The notes below the pieces were generated by a model that saw only the letters and a program-made list of their open reading frames with translations, ran no database searches and was not told the DNA's origin. Below, one piece after another: positions 8,109 through 16,823 of a stretch of 64,000 nt of DNA; within the stretch, counting starts at the first letter, position 1, and every line of letters begins with the position of its first letter. The DNA lies in the NCBI GenBank assembly GCA_016926255.1, contig JAFGOY010000010.1:55007-119006 (forward strand), given 5' to 3'. The translations under genes were made by a program, and so were the position numbers. This DNA is from Anaerolineae bacterium (lineage in GTDB: Bacteria; Chloroflexota; Anaerolineae; Aggregatilineales; UBA3940).

Positions 8109-8453
8109 ATGGACGAGCTGATTAAATCACTGGAAGCACCCGAAAATCCCAATATTCCCGAACTTCGCCCAGGCGATTCTGTGAAAGTTCATGCCCTCAT
8201 CGTAGAAGGTGATCGCGAGCGTGTTCAGATTTTCCCTGGTACTGTGATCCGCATCAAGCGGGGCGGCAATAATGCCAGCTTTACCGTTCGCCGGATCGCT
8301 TCGCATGGAATTGGCGTCGAACGTACCTTTCTGCTGCGGTCACCGCGAGTGGAGAAGGTCGAAGTCCTTCGCCATGCCCATGTTCGACGCGCCAAGCTCT
8401 ACTTTTTGCGTGGACGCACCGGTCGCAAGGCGCAGTTGAAGGAAAAGCGGTAG
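8109..8453 (+). CDS. rplS: Ribosomal protein L19
   Basis: A 114-residue 50S subunit protein at the 30S/50S interface. The family signature is complete: IPELRPGDSVKVHALIVEGDRERVQIFPG, then the basic RIKRGG, FTVRRIASHGIGVERTFLLRSPRVEKVEVLRHAHVRRAKLYFLRG and a basic tail. The length is as usual. ATG 8109 is fixed by an in-frame TGA directly upstream (8106-8108). Unusually there is no RBS before it; the nearest strong one belongs to the leader ORF. The typical neighbours (rpsP, rimM, trmD) are missing, and the gene stands alone between its promoter and a hairpin cluster. Confidence 0.96.
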   Translation: MDELIKSLEAPENPNIPELRPGDSVKVHALIVEGDRERVQIFPGTVIRIKRGGNNASFTVRRIASHGIGVERTFLLRSPRVEKVEVLRHAHVRRAKLYFLRGRTGRKAQLKEKR

Positions 8454-8462
8454 CGCTTCATG

Positions 8463-8570
8463 GTCGATTTTCTCACAGGGAATCGACTATGTGTGGGGAA
8501 AACCGGACGCTGCCAACTCTCGATGGGGGTGGCAGCTTGAATCCCGCAGTGTGAAGCGGGATTGTTTGTG
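8463..8570 (+). terminator. Hairpin cluster and terminator after rplS
   Basis: Three stems follow the stop codon: GTCGATT/AATCGAC (8463-8487), CTGCCA/TGGCAG (8510-8535) and AATCCCGC/GCGGGATT (8540-8547 with 8556-8563). The last is followed by a T-rich stretch and is the likely terminator. Confidence 0.65.
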
Positions 8571-8589
8571 TTAAAAACTTGTCCGCAAA

Positions 8590-8618
8590 TTCACCTTGCG
8601 AATGCCTGATAGGATAAT
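8590..8618 (+). promoter_or_regulatory. Probable murI promoter
   Basis: TTCACC (8590-8595) and GATAAT (8613-8618) are 17 bp apart, matching the consensus at 4/6 and 5/6. The inferred start of transcription is about 8625, 43 nt before the murI ATG. Confidence 0.5.
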
Positions 8619-8667
8619 GGCATGGACAGGTTCGAAGATCATCACCTGATCAGAGATTGCCACAATT

Positions 8668-9507
8668 ATGAACAGGTCAGCCATGCAGCCTGATATACGT
8701 CCAATTGGACTGCTCGATTCCGGTGTGGGGGGCTTATCTGTTTTGCGGGAAGTACACAAACAGCTTCCCAATGAAGACATCCTCTACTTTGCCGATCAGG
8801 GGCATGTCCCCTACGGCCAGCGCCCTATCGAAGAAATCCACCGGTTCTCGTTGGAGATCACCCGGTTTCTGTTAGACAATCAAGCCAAGGTGATCGTCGT
8901 CGCCTGCAACACGGCGTCGGCAGCCAGCCTGCACACCCTCCGCCACGAGTTTCCATCGGTGACATTTGTGGGGATGGAACCGGCGGTGAAACCGGCAGCC
9001 GAAAACACGAACTGCGGCGTGATCGGCGTGATTATGACCAGGGCGACTTTTCAGGGGGAACTGTTCGCCAGTCTCATCGATCGGTACGCCAGCGATGTCG
9101 AAGTCGCTACCCAGGTCTGTCCGGATTTCGTTACACTGGTCGAAAAAGGTGAACTGGATACCCCTGCCGCCGAAGATGCGGCCCGCCGCTACCTGAAACC
9201 GCTGCTCGAAGCCGGGATCGATGAGTTAGTCCTGGGCTGCACGCATTTCCCGTTTCTTACGCCAGTGCTGCAAAAAGTCGTTGGGCCGGATGTCGAGATC
9301 ATCGATCCTGCCCCGGCGGTCGCCCGGCAAGTGGGGCGCGTGATTTCAGGCTGTCGTAATGATCCCGATCACGAGGGGCAGATGAGCTATTTCACCAGCG
9401 GCGATAAGGATGCATTTCTCTTGCTGGCCCCCCGGCTGCTGGGAGAACCGGTGCGACCTGAACAGGCTGCCGCCGTTAGCTGGCAGGCTGGCCGGATTGT
9501 CCTATAG
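8668..9507 (+). CDS. murI: Glutamate racemase
   Basis: A 279-residue cytoplasmic enzyme that makes D-glutamate for peptidoglycan. Both catalytic cysteines are in their motifs: VVACNTAS (Cys80) and LGCTHFPF (Cys191). The N-terminal GLLDSGVGGLSVLRE and FADQGHVPYGQ are typical. Either ATG 8668 or ATG 8683 may be the start; GG at 8676-8677 inside CAGGTC gives the second a weak RBS, so the first five residues are uncertain. It reads into the convergent HAD gene, overlapping it by 32 bp at the 3' end. It indicates a cell with peptidoglycan or at least D-Glu metabolism. Confidence 0.95.
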   Translation: MNRSAMQPDIRPIGLLDSGVGGLSVLREVHKQLPNEDILYFADQGHVPYGQRPIEEIHRFSLEITRFLLDNQAKVIVVACNTASAASLHTLRHEFPSVTFVGMEPAVKPAAENTNCGVIGVIMTRATFQGELFASLIDRYASDVEVATQVCPDFVTLVEKGELDTPAAEDAARRYLKPLLEAGIDELVLGCTHFPFLTPVLQKVVGPDVEIIDPAPAVARQVGRVISGCRNDPDHEGQMSYFTSGDKDAFLLLAPRLLGEPVRPEQAAAVSWQAGRIVL

Positions 9508-10183
9508 GGACACAGGTTTCCTCGTCCAACCACAAATCGAGATTGTCCCCGTTTTCTTCGATCCTGACACGGGTGAAGTCAGGGATCACCGTTTTCGCGC
9601 CGACATCGATCAGCGCCTGGGCGATCTCGGCGGGTCTGACTCCAACGCAAAAAGCCCCCGATGCAACGCCTGACTGCGTCCCCGCGACCGAATCTTCAAA
9701 CACGATGCATGATTCAGGTGCCTGGCCGAGTGCTTCGGCGGCCAGCAAATAGCACTCCGGGTGCGGCTTGCCCTGTTTGATCGACTCGAAGGTGATTTGC
9801 ACGTCGAAAGCGGTTTCCAGCCCAAGCTGCCCGATCACCGTATCGACTTTCCACCTGGCTCCGGCGGTCACCAGTGCCATCGGGACACCGCAATGCCCCA
9901 GTTTCTCTATAAACGGCAGGACGCCGGGAATCGCCCGGTAAGTGAAATCGGTTTCGTATGCGACCATGTCGGAGAGAACATCTTTGCGCTGTTCGGGTGA
10001 GAGGAATGAGAACAAAGCGTCGAGGGTATGGTTAGCAAGACAGCCGTGAATGTGATCGGCGTAGTCAGCCTGGGTGAGGGTGACGGTGTGAGCGGATGCC
10101 AGTTTCTCCCAGAATGCGGTCACTGCTTCCTGGGTATCGACGATGACGCCATCCATGTCGAATAGAAAAGCCGAAAATGCCAT
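9476..10183 (-). CDS. HAD-superfamily phosphatase (beta-phosphoglucomutase-like)
   Basis: A 235-residue soluble phosphotransferase of the HAD superfamily, subfamily I with a helical cap. Motif I is FDMDGVIVDT (nucleophile Asp9, acid/base Asp11), motif II is VTAGARW, motif III the Lys in GKPHPE and motif IV VFEDSVAG. The order and sequence resemble phosphoglycolate phosphatase and beta-phosphoglucomutase proteins, whose substrates vary widely. AAGG lies 7 bases before the ATG. It is the last of three genes in a row (gyrA, histidine kinase, this one), with 27 bp to the kinase. The 3' end overlaps murI by 32 bp. The substrate is unknown. Confidence 0.85.
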   Translation of the reverse strand: MAFSAFLFDMDGVIVDTQEAVTAFWEKLASAHTVTLTQADYADHIHGCLANHTLDALFSFLSPEQRKDVLSDMVAYETDFTYRAIPGVLPFIEKLGHCGVPMALVTAGARWKVDTVIGQLGLETAFDVQITFESIKQGKPHPECYLLAAEALGQAPESCIVFEDSVAGTQSGVASGAFCVGVRPAEIAQALIDVGAKTVIPDFTRVRIEENGDNLDLWLDEETCVPIGQSGQPAS

Positions 10184-10210
10184 GTGTTGACCTTCTGTTG
10201 ATTGGGGAAA

Positions 10211-12580
10211 CTATAACTGAATGGTGTCGTCGCCGGTTGGTTCGGTTTCAAGACCTTCGAGTTTCAGGCCGGGTAAAATCAGTTCTGGCTTTGCTTCTTT
10301 AGTCTTTTTCTCCGACGCTTTTTCCGGCTGCTGCTTTTTTAGCTGAGGCGGCTTGACGGGCAGCACGACGTGAAAAGTGCTGCCGTGACGCTTGTTCTCG
10401 TCATAGCCTTCACTCTCAACCCAGATCCGGCCACCATGCCCCTCGACGATGCCCTGGGCAAGCGGCAGGCCGAGGCCCGGCCCGGCTCCCTTGAACTTCG
10501 TGGTTCCGGAAGAATGGAGTTCGACTGCGCCAACCCGGTAGAACTTCTCGAAAATGAGCTCGTGGTGTTTCTCGTCGATCCCGATCCCGTTGTCGGTGAC
10601 CGATATTCGCACACTGAGCGGATTCCCTTCGTTGTCTTTGTCGTAAACCTGGCCGGTGATCTCGATCTTGCCGCCGTCAGGGGTGAACTTGATGGCATTG
10701 GTGATCAGGTTCTGGAACGCCTGAACGAGGCGCTTTAAATCACCTTGAATCGTGGGAAGATTGCTCAAGCCCTTTCCAACGAGAACCTGTTTCCGTTTGC
10801 GGATCGCCTCGGCGTAAGGCTCGACGGCCAGCTTGATGACCATCGAGAGGTTGGTGTCGCTGAAGGTGAGATCGAGCTTGTCAACATCAAGCTGTGAAAC
10901 TTCCAGCATGGCAGTGATGATATCGGCCATTCGCTGGCTGGCCCGAGAAAGGTTCTGGGTGATATCAGATGTCTCGTTTGGATCGAGGATTCGGCGCTCG
11001 GCCATTTCTTTCAACAGGTCCGAATAGCCCTGAACCTGTGTCAGCGGCGTGCGAAGCTCATGTGATGCGATGGTGATAAAATCTGATTTTACCTCGTCAA
11101 TCCGTTCGAGCCGTTCGTTTGTTTCGAGGAGGTTCTCGTTTAGGGTTAGCATCTCCTCGTTCAATGAGCGTAAATCTGTTACGAGCCGGGCATTTTCCAA
11201 TGCGGCAACCGTCTGTGTGGCGAGTGCTTCCAGTAATTCGATTTCGTTGGGCCGGAAGGGATCGTCGTTGATCTTCGGGCCGACTGCCAGAATACCGACT
11301 AGCTTATCGTTATCCCCAACCGGGGCGTAAATATCGGTTTCCAGGCGATTCAGGAAACTGCGCTCGCTTTCGGGGACAGTGATATAACGTTTGTGATACT
11401 GAATATCGAATTGAAGCAGCGGATGTCGGATGTTGGAAAAGTGCTTGTAGATCGGGCTGTCGGTTGATAGAAAACCGACAAGGTCTGCTTTGCTCTCGGA
11501 AGCACCCACAATTTCCAGTGCAACCTGATCCTCTTTGGGCGTTGCCAGGAGGAGATAACTGCGCCGTGTTGCCAGCAGTTCGTTGATTGTCTTGACCGCA
11601 ACTGAGGCCAGTTTTTCGAGGTCGATCATCCCGCTGATCCGCTGCCCGTAGCGCCTGACTGCCTCGGCGGGATCGGTGGCCGAACGACTGATCAGGTTGC
11701 GCATCAGAAGGCGGATCAGGCTGGTGATCGGTGGGATCAGCAGAGCAATGATCAGGGCAGCTATAATCCCGACGATCCAGCGCTGAGTATAGCTTGGCAG
11801 ATGTTCTGTGCCGGGGATTCTGATATAGGCAGTTGCCATGACTCCGCCGACAATCAGCGAGCCGTAGATCACCGTGATGATGAAGCGGCTGATAAACTGG
11901 CGGATCGCCTCGCGCAGGTCAATCACCCGGTGGGTGATCACGGCATAGACCGCCCCGACGGTACCCACCAGACGGATCGCATAAGCAACATAATTCCAGG
12001 GTTCGCGAAGCCAGGCGGCGCTCAAGGCATCACCGAACAGCAGGAGGGGAAGAACAACCGTCCAGAACAGGATGCGATTGGCATACAGGGGCAGCGGTGC
12101 GGTGGTAAATGCGTACCAGGAAACAAACAGCAGCAGCAGCGTAATCACCAGCCACCCGATGAAAGCCAGTTCGATAGCCAGGGTGATATCCAGGCCGAGC
12201 GTATCGCTGAACCAGGCCTGCGTGCCGATGAAGGGGGGCGTCCCGGTGATCTGAACGGTGATGACCGCACCGAACCAGATCAGCAGCAGAATCACACTGG
12301 CCAACTGAATCTGCCTGTCAATGGTCAGGTATGAGAGTGTCAGATACCCGGCTAAGGCGGTGCTGATCATGAACCCGACCAGGATAACCGTCGACATCGT
12401 CAGCGGTGGGGAGAAATTGATCCGGCCCTCCGCGGCGAAACCATAGAGCACCATCAACAGCACCGAGTAGATGCAGTAGACAAGCATCCATCCCTCGGCT
12501 GGATCGCGACGGGAACGTCGAAGTATAGCCAGCCCTAACAGAATGAGGTATATCGCTGCGAGCGCCAGTGTGGCGAACAT
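10211..12580 (-). CDS. Membrane sensor histidine kinase with GAF domain
   Basis: A 789-residue kinase. Residues 1-290 hold eight to nine hydrophobic helices without a large extracellular loop, like the 7TM-type kinase input modules. A GAF domain follows (about 315-462), a coiled coil (465-500), the HisKA dimer with phospho-acceptor His507 in IASHELRTPL, then HATPase_c with the N box (Asn628 in LITNAIKF), DNGIG (663-667) and GPGLGL (700-705). The Lys/Glu-rich tail from 745 is outside known domains. No response regulator is adjacent. It starts 22 bp after gyrA, so it is probably co-transcribed with it. The signal may be membrane-embedded or bound by GAF; neither can be read from sequence. Confidence 0.9.
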   Translation of the reverse strand: MFATLALAAIYLILLGLAILRRSRRDPAEGWMLVYCIYSVLLMVLYGFAAEGRINFSPPLTMSTVILVGFMISTALAGYLTLSYLTIDRQIQLASVILLLIWFGAVITVQITGTPPFIGTQAWFSDTLGLDITLAIELAFIGWLVITLLLLFVSWYAFTTAPLPLYANRILFWTVVLPLLLFGDALSAAWLREPWNYVAYAIRLVGTVGAVYAVITHRVIDLREAIRQFISRFIITVIYGSLIVGGVMATAYIRIPGTEHLPSYTQRWIVGIIAALIIALLIPPITSLIRLLMRNLISRSATDPAEAVRRYGQRISGMIDLEKLASVAVKTINELLATRRSYLLLATPKEDQVALEIVGASESKADLVGFLSTDSPIYKHFSNIRHPLLQFDIQYHKRYITVPESERSFLNRLETDIYAPVGDNDKLVGILAVGPKINDDPFRPNEIELLEALATQTVAALENARLVTDLRSLNEEMLTLNENLLETNERLERIDEVKSDFITIASHELRTPLTQVQGYSDLLKEMAERRILDPNETSDITQNLSRASQRMADIITAMLEVSQLDVDKLDLTFSDTNLSMVIKLAVEPYAEAIRKRKQVLVGKGLSNLPTIQGDLKRLVQAFQNLITNAIKFTPDGGKIEITGQVYDKDNEGNPLSVRISVTDNGIGIDEKHHELIFEKFYRVGAVELHSSGTTKFKGAGPGLGLPLAQGIVEGHGGRIWVESEGYDENKRHGSTFHVVLPVKPPQLKKQQPEKASEKKTKEAKPELILPGLKLEGLETEPTGDDTIQL

Positions 12581-12602
12581 GCTCTCGTCCTTACGCTACG
12601 TG

Positions 12603-15182
12603 CTATGGAGCGGTAACGTCGTCTAAAGGTGGTTCATCTTCTTCATCTGCGAAAGAAGACGGATTGAGTGTCAGCTCATTGCTCTCTGCTTGCAGCGCCT
12701 GCTCGCGTTGAAGGCGTCGATCTTCTTCAAGCAGCGCTACCGATGCCAGTGTATCCTCATCTGCCAGGTTCATCAACTGGACGCCCTGCGTGTTGCGCCC
12801 GATGAGCGAAATTGTCTCGACACGGGTGCGCAGCGCCATCCCGCCCGTCGTGATGAAGGTCACTTCGTCGCCCGGCTGGACGGTGCGTGCTGCGATCACC
12901 GGGCCGGTCTTCGAATTGTGGGCCAGTGTGCGTACGCCCAACCCGTAGCGCGACTGGGTGGGATATTCATCGACCGGCGAGCGTTTGCCGTAGGCGTTTT
13001 GCGTTACAACCAGCAGTTCGTCATCCGGATCTTCGACTACATCCATCCCTGCGACCCGGTCGCCGCCTTTGAGTTTGATCGCGTTGACACCTGCCGCACT
13101 GCGTCCCATCGCCCTGACCTGGTTTTCGTTGAAGCGGATCGACATGCCATCGGTAGTGACGATGAGCAGGTCTTGATCGCCTTTGGTCAGCTTGACCCAG
13201 CCCAATTCGTCGCCCTCGTCGAGGCCAATTGCGATCAGGCCGCTGGGTCGCACCGATTCGAAAGCCGCTACTTCAACACGCTTGATTCGCCCATTGCGGG
13301 TCACCATCGTGCAGTATTCGACTTCTTCGAAGCTCGGAACGGCCAGTGCCGCGGTGACGTGTTCGTTGGGATCGAGTGCCAGCACGCTGACCAGCGGGAT
13401 GCCTTTGGCCGTGCGGCTCGCATCGGGTATCTGGTAGGCTTTCTCCTGGTAGACCTTTCCCCGGTCGGTGAAATAGAGAATATTGTCCAGTGATCCGGCG
13501 GCGAACAAATGCTCGACGAAATCCTCGTCCCGCGTGGTGATGCCGGTCAACCCTTTGCCACCCCGTCCCTGGATTCGATACGCCTGCGCCGCCACCCGCT
13601 TGACGTATCCCCGGTTGGTGATAAAGATGAATACGTCTTCGTCGGGGACGAGGTCGGCCTCGTTGAACTCTTCGATGGCACCCGGCACAATCTCTGTCCG
13701 GCGCTCGTCGCCGTATTTCTCGGCCAGTTCGTTGAGGTTTTCCCGGATCAGGTCGAGGACTTTCTTGGGATGTATCAGGAGGTCTTCGAGATTGGCGATC
13801 AGTTCGAGCAGCGACTGGTATTCTTCTTCGATTTTCTGGCGTTCCAGGGCAGCCAATCGACGGAGCTGCATGTCGAGGATGGCCTGGGCCTGTTCTTCGG
13901 AGAGCTTGTAGGTCACGATCAGGCGCTCTTTGGCGTCGTCGGCGTCCGGACTTTGCCGGATCAGGCGGATGATCGCGTCGAGGTTGGAAATCGCCACCAG
14001 CAGCCCTTCGAGGATATGGGCGCGTTTGCGGGCGCGTTCCAGTTCGAACAGGGTGCGCCGCTCGATGACCTCTCTCCGGTGGTTGATGTAATACTTCAGC
14101 GCCGATTTCAGCGACAGCAGGCGCGGTTCGTTGTTGTTGACCAGGGCCAGCATCTGGACGCCGAAAGTGGTTTGCAGGCTGGTGTATTTGTACAGGCGGT
14201 TGATCACCGTCCTGGGCTGCGCGCCGCGCTTCAATTCGATGACAATCGACATCCCGCTGCGGTCTGATTCGTCGCGCAGGTCGGAGATCATATCCAGCCG
14301 TCCATCACGAACCAGCGCAGCGATCCGCTCGATGATCCCGGACTTGTTGACCTGGTAAGGGATTTCCGTGACGACCACCCGGAAGCGGTCATCCTTGATC
14401 TCTTCGACATGGGTCTTGGCCCGCATGACGATGCGCCCTTTGCCAGTCGCATAGGCATTGATAATCCCCTCTGACCCGGTGATCAATCCGCCGGTGGGGA
14501 AGTCAGGGCCGGTGACGTACTGCATCAGGTCTTCGACGGTGACGTTTTCCAGTTCTTCGTTGATGTCGTCGCCTTCAGGAGCGTTCATCTGCCGGATCAT
14601 GAAATCGACGGCCTGGGCGATTTCGCCCAGGTTGTGGGGCGGGATATTAGTCGCCATGCCTACCGCAATGCCGGAGATACCGTTCAGGAGCAGGTTCGGG
14701 AGGGCAGACGGGAGAACGATAGGTTCTTGCAGCGTGCCATCGAAGTTGTCGATGAAGTCTACGGTGTTTTTATCGATGTCTTCCAGAAGCTCTTCGGCCA
14801 GGCTTGCAATCCTGGCTTCGGTGTAGCGCATTGCGGCGGCGCTGTCGCCGTCAATCGAGCCAAAGTTGCCCTGCCCATCGACCAGCGGATAGCGCATCGA
14901 AAAAAGCTGGGCCATGCGAACCATCGCATCGTAGACGGCGCTGTCACCGTGCGGATGGTACTTGCCGAGCACCTCACCGACGATTCGGGCGCTTTTCTTA
15001 TAAGATGAGTTAGCCCGTATGCCCATGTCGTGCATTGCGTAAAGAATGCGCCGGTGGACAGGTTTTAACCCGTCGCGGACGTCAGGCAGCGCACGCGAGA
15101 CGATCACGCTCATCGCGTAATCCAGGTACGAGTCGCGCATCTCCGTATTAATGTCGACGGGCCTTACATCACCAATATCCAT
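12603..15182 (-). CDS. gyrA: DNA gyrase subunit A
   Basis: An 859-residue type IIA topoisomerase subunit that cuts and rejoins DNA during negative supercoiling. The active tyrosine is Tyr120 in [10 protein letters not shown]. The quinolone-determining region reads [10 protein letters not shown] with Ser81 and Asp85, the drug-sensitive residues. The breakage-reunion domain and a coiled coil (about 370-490) are followed by the six-bladed C-terminal domain. The GyrA box QGRGGKG (538-544) marks it as gyrase rather than topoisomerase IV. The tail is acidic. gyrB is not in the window. It is the first gene of the run gyrA-kinase-HAD. Confidence 0.97.
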   Translation of the reverse strand: MDIGDVRPVDINTEMRDSYLDYAMSVIVSRALPDVRDGLKPVHRRILYAMHDMGIRANSSYKKSARIVGEVLGKYHPHGDSAVYDAMVRMAQLFSMRYPLVDGQGNFGSIDGDSAAAMRYTEARIASLAEELLEDIDKNTVDFIDNFDGTLQEPIVLPSALPNLLLNGISGIAVGMATNIPPHNLGEIAQAVDFMIRQMNAPEGDDINEELENVTVEDLMQYVTGPDFPTGGLITGSEGIINAYATGKGRIVMRAKTHVEEIKDDRFRVVVTEIPYQVNKSGIIERIAALVRDGRLDMISDLRDESDRSGMSIVIELKRGAQPRTVINRLYKYTSLQTTFGVQMLALVNNNEPRLLSLKSALKYYINHRREVIERRTLFELERARKRAHILEGLLVAISNLDAIIRLIRQSPDADDAKERLIVTYKLSEEQAQAILDMQLRRLAALERQKIEEEYQSLLELIANLEDLLIHPKKVLDLIRENLNELAEKYGDERRTEIVPGAIEEFNEADLVPDEDVFIFITNRGYVKRVAAQAYRIQGRGGKGLTGITTRDEDFVEHLFAAGSLDNILYFTDRGKVYQEKAYQIPDASRTAKGIPLVSVLALDPNEHVTAALAVPSFEEVEYCTMVTRNGRIKRVEVAAFESVRPSGLIAIGLDEGDELGWVKLTKGDQDLLIVTTDGMSIRFNENQVRAMGRSAAGVNAIKLKGGDRVAGMDVVEDPDDELLVVTQNAYGKRSPVDEYPTQSRYGLGVRTLAHNSKTGPVIAARTVQPGDEVTFITTGGMALRTRVETISLIGRNTQGVQLMNLADEDTLASVALLEEDRRLQREQALQAESNELTLNPSSFADEEDEPPLDDVTAP

Positions 15183-15457
15183 CCATAAATCTCCAAACAG
15201 TCAGTAAACGTGTTAATTGATGAAAATCGATAAGTAAACAGTCAGGCCAATCTTCTCGATTTTCTCTTGTCAGTAGCTCTTAACTTCAGGTCATTTTTGA
15301 GGAGCTACTACAGTGGCATCTGAAGAATTATTATACTTCAGCAGGGGGGTAAATACCATTATTGGCCGGGTCGATTCAGGTGCTCCGGGCATGTTTTCCG
15401 GGAGATATCGGTATCGTTTCTCAACCCGAAAAAAGGGAGAAAAAAACAGCAAAACGC
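15183..15457 (-). promoter_or_regulatory. gyrA leader and promoter region
   Basis: Reading on the minus strand, a TATAAT (15329-15334) lies inside an inverted repeat CTGAAG/CTTCAG. It would give a leader of about 140 nt, holding an 8-bp repeat AGTAGCTC/GAGCTACT that can form a stem. No good -35 box is seen. The remainder, toward 15457, shows no reading frame or other signal. Confidence 0.4.
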
Positions 15458-15485
15458 AGAGCAGGCGGGTGTTATCGCCTGCTCT
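15458..15485 (-). terminator. Terminator after the acetyl-xylan-esterase-like gene
   Basis: A perfect 10-bp stem AGAGCAGGCG/CGCCTGCTCT (15458-15467 with 15476-15485) is followed on the minus strand by a T-rich tract (the A run at 15439-15446 and 15450-15454). Confidence 0.8.
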
Positions 15486-15518
15486 ATAGATTACCGGCTA
15501 GAAAACTGCCGGGTCGAG

Positions 15519-16487
15519 TTATTCTTGCCAGAGGGAATTGACCAGTTTGAGCTTTTCGAATTCCTGGAAAGACCCTCCGCCTTCGTGCTGGTTGAAGGTC
15601 CAGATACGAATGTCTTTCGGCCCCGCATAATGATTGTAAGCCGCGTAGACCGTCGAGGGTGGGCAGGTATCGTCCATCAGCCCGACGGAGAACAGCGCCT
15701 GGGCCTTCGCGCGGGCGGCGAAGTTCAGGCCGTCGAAATATGAGAGGGTGTGAAAGACCATATCGACCTTTACCCGGTGATTCTTGAGGTAGTAGACGAT
15801 CTCGTGATAGGGATCGGTATCGATGATCGAAACAGCGCGGCGAAAGTGGCAGAGGAAAGGCACGTCGGGCATCGCCAGAACGATGTCGGGTGCGAGGCCA
15901 GCAACCGCCAGCGTGATCCCACCTCCCTGGCTCCCGCCGGTGACTGCGATCCTGGCCGGGTCGACCGCCGGGTGGCTGCGGGCGGCTTCGACGGCGCGGA
16001 CGGCATCGGTGAAGACGCGCCGGTAATAATATGTTTCGGGTGCGGTGATCCCCAGCGTCATGAAACCGGGGTGATGCGGCCCAGCTTCTTCTGCGATGTC
16101 GGGGGTGTCGCCTGTCCGCCACCGGCTACCCTGGCCTCGTGTGTCCATCACCAGTGTGGCGTATCCTGCGCTGGCCCACTGAAGCCAATCGATCGGGAGG
16201 CCGCGCCCACCGCCGTAGCCGATATACTCGACGATACAGGGGAGCGGCTCGGATCGATGGGCGGGCAGGACGAACCAGCCCTTGATCGGCTGGCCGCCGT
16301 AACCGGCATAGGTGACGTCGAATACGTTGACTGTTTTTAGCCCGGCATCGACTGCTTCGAACCGGGCGTCGAGGGGATGGGCGCGGGATTCGGACAGAGT
16401 AGATTGCCAGAAGGCATCGAAATCATCCGGCTCTTCGCGCGGCGGCCTGTAAGCCTGTAACTCTTCGAGTGGCAGGTCGAAAAACAT
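15519..16487 (-). CDS. Acetyl xylan esterase / cephalosporin-C deacetylase family
   Basis: A 322-residue alpha/beta hydrolase of the AXE1 family (CE7), which removes acetyl groups from xylo-oligosaccharides and similar esters. The catalytic triad is visible: Ser186 in VTGGSQGGG, an Asp in [11 protein letters not shown] (272/273) and His301 in NQHEGG. The conserved RGQGSRW element, which helps oligomer and oxyanion architecture, is present at about 117-123. There is no signal peptide, so it acts in the cytoplasm on imported sugars. AGGAG stands 7 bases before ATG. It is the last of four minus-strand genes in a row (esterase-like, CapA-like, tatA, this gene). Confidence 0.92.
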   Translation of the reverse strand: MFFDLPLEELQAYRPPREEPDDFDAFWQSTLSESRAHPLDARFEAVDAGLKTVNVFDVTYAGYGGQPIKGWFVLPAHRSEPLPCIVEYIGYGGGRGLPIDWLQWASAGYATLVMDTRGQGSRWRTGDTPDIAEEAGPHHPGFMTLGITAPETYYYRRVFTDAVRAVEAARSHPAVDPARIAVTGGSQGGGITLAVAGLAPDIVLAMPDVPFLCHFRRAVSIIDTDPYHEIVYYLKNHRVKVDMVFHTLSYFDGLNFAARAKAQALFSVGLMDDTCPPSTVYAAYNHYAGPKDIRIWTFNQHEGGGSFQEFEKLKLVNSLWQE

Positions 16488-16544
16488 GGTCGGCTCCTGA
16501 GGGGGTAGCGATCAGGGATGACCGGTCAGCGGGCCATCGCTCAT

Positions 16545-16739
16545 TTATTCGGTTGGCCCGGACTCGTCTTCGTCTTCGGTGTCATCGTCCTTCATCCCGG
16601 ATTTAAGCCCGGTGCGGAACTCGCTGATCGCGGTGCCAAGTTCCTTGCCCACCTTCGATACGCGCCCGACACCGAACACGAGCAGAACGATAACCAGAAT
16701 AATGATCAGTTCCGGCAGCCCAAAATTTCTTAGCGGCAT
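16545..16739 (-). CDS. tatA: Twin-arginine translocase subunit TatA/TatE
   Basis: A 64-residue protein with one N-terminal transmembrane helix (about residues 9-23), the FG pair at its end (LVFGVGRVSKVGKELG), an amphipathic helix and a short acidic tail. TatA oligomers form the pore for export of folded proteins. AGGAGAG lies 7 bases before ATG. No tatC or tatB is in the window, so this is a dispersed tat gene. It lies between the CapA-like and AXE genes with gaps of 84 and 57 bp, so it may be part of a longer transcript. Confidence 0.93.
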   Translation of the reverse strand: MPLRNFGLPELIIILVIVLLVFGVGRVSKVGKELGTAISEFRTGLKSGMKDDDTEDEDESGPTE

Positions 16740-16823
16740 GGTAATACTCTCCTAATCTATCCACCACGATCATACCAGCTTGTTGACCGGTTTCCCACAA
16801 GGAACAGGGTCACTTTCGGCATC

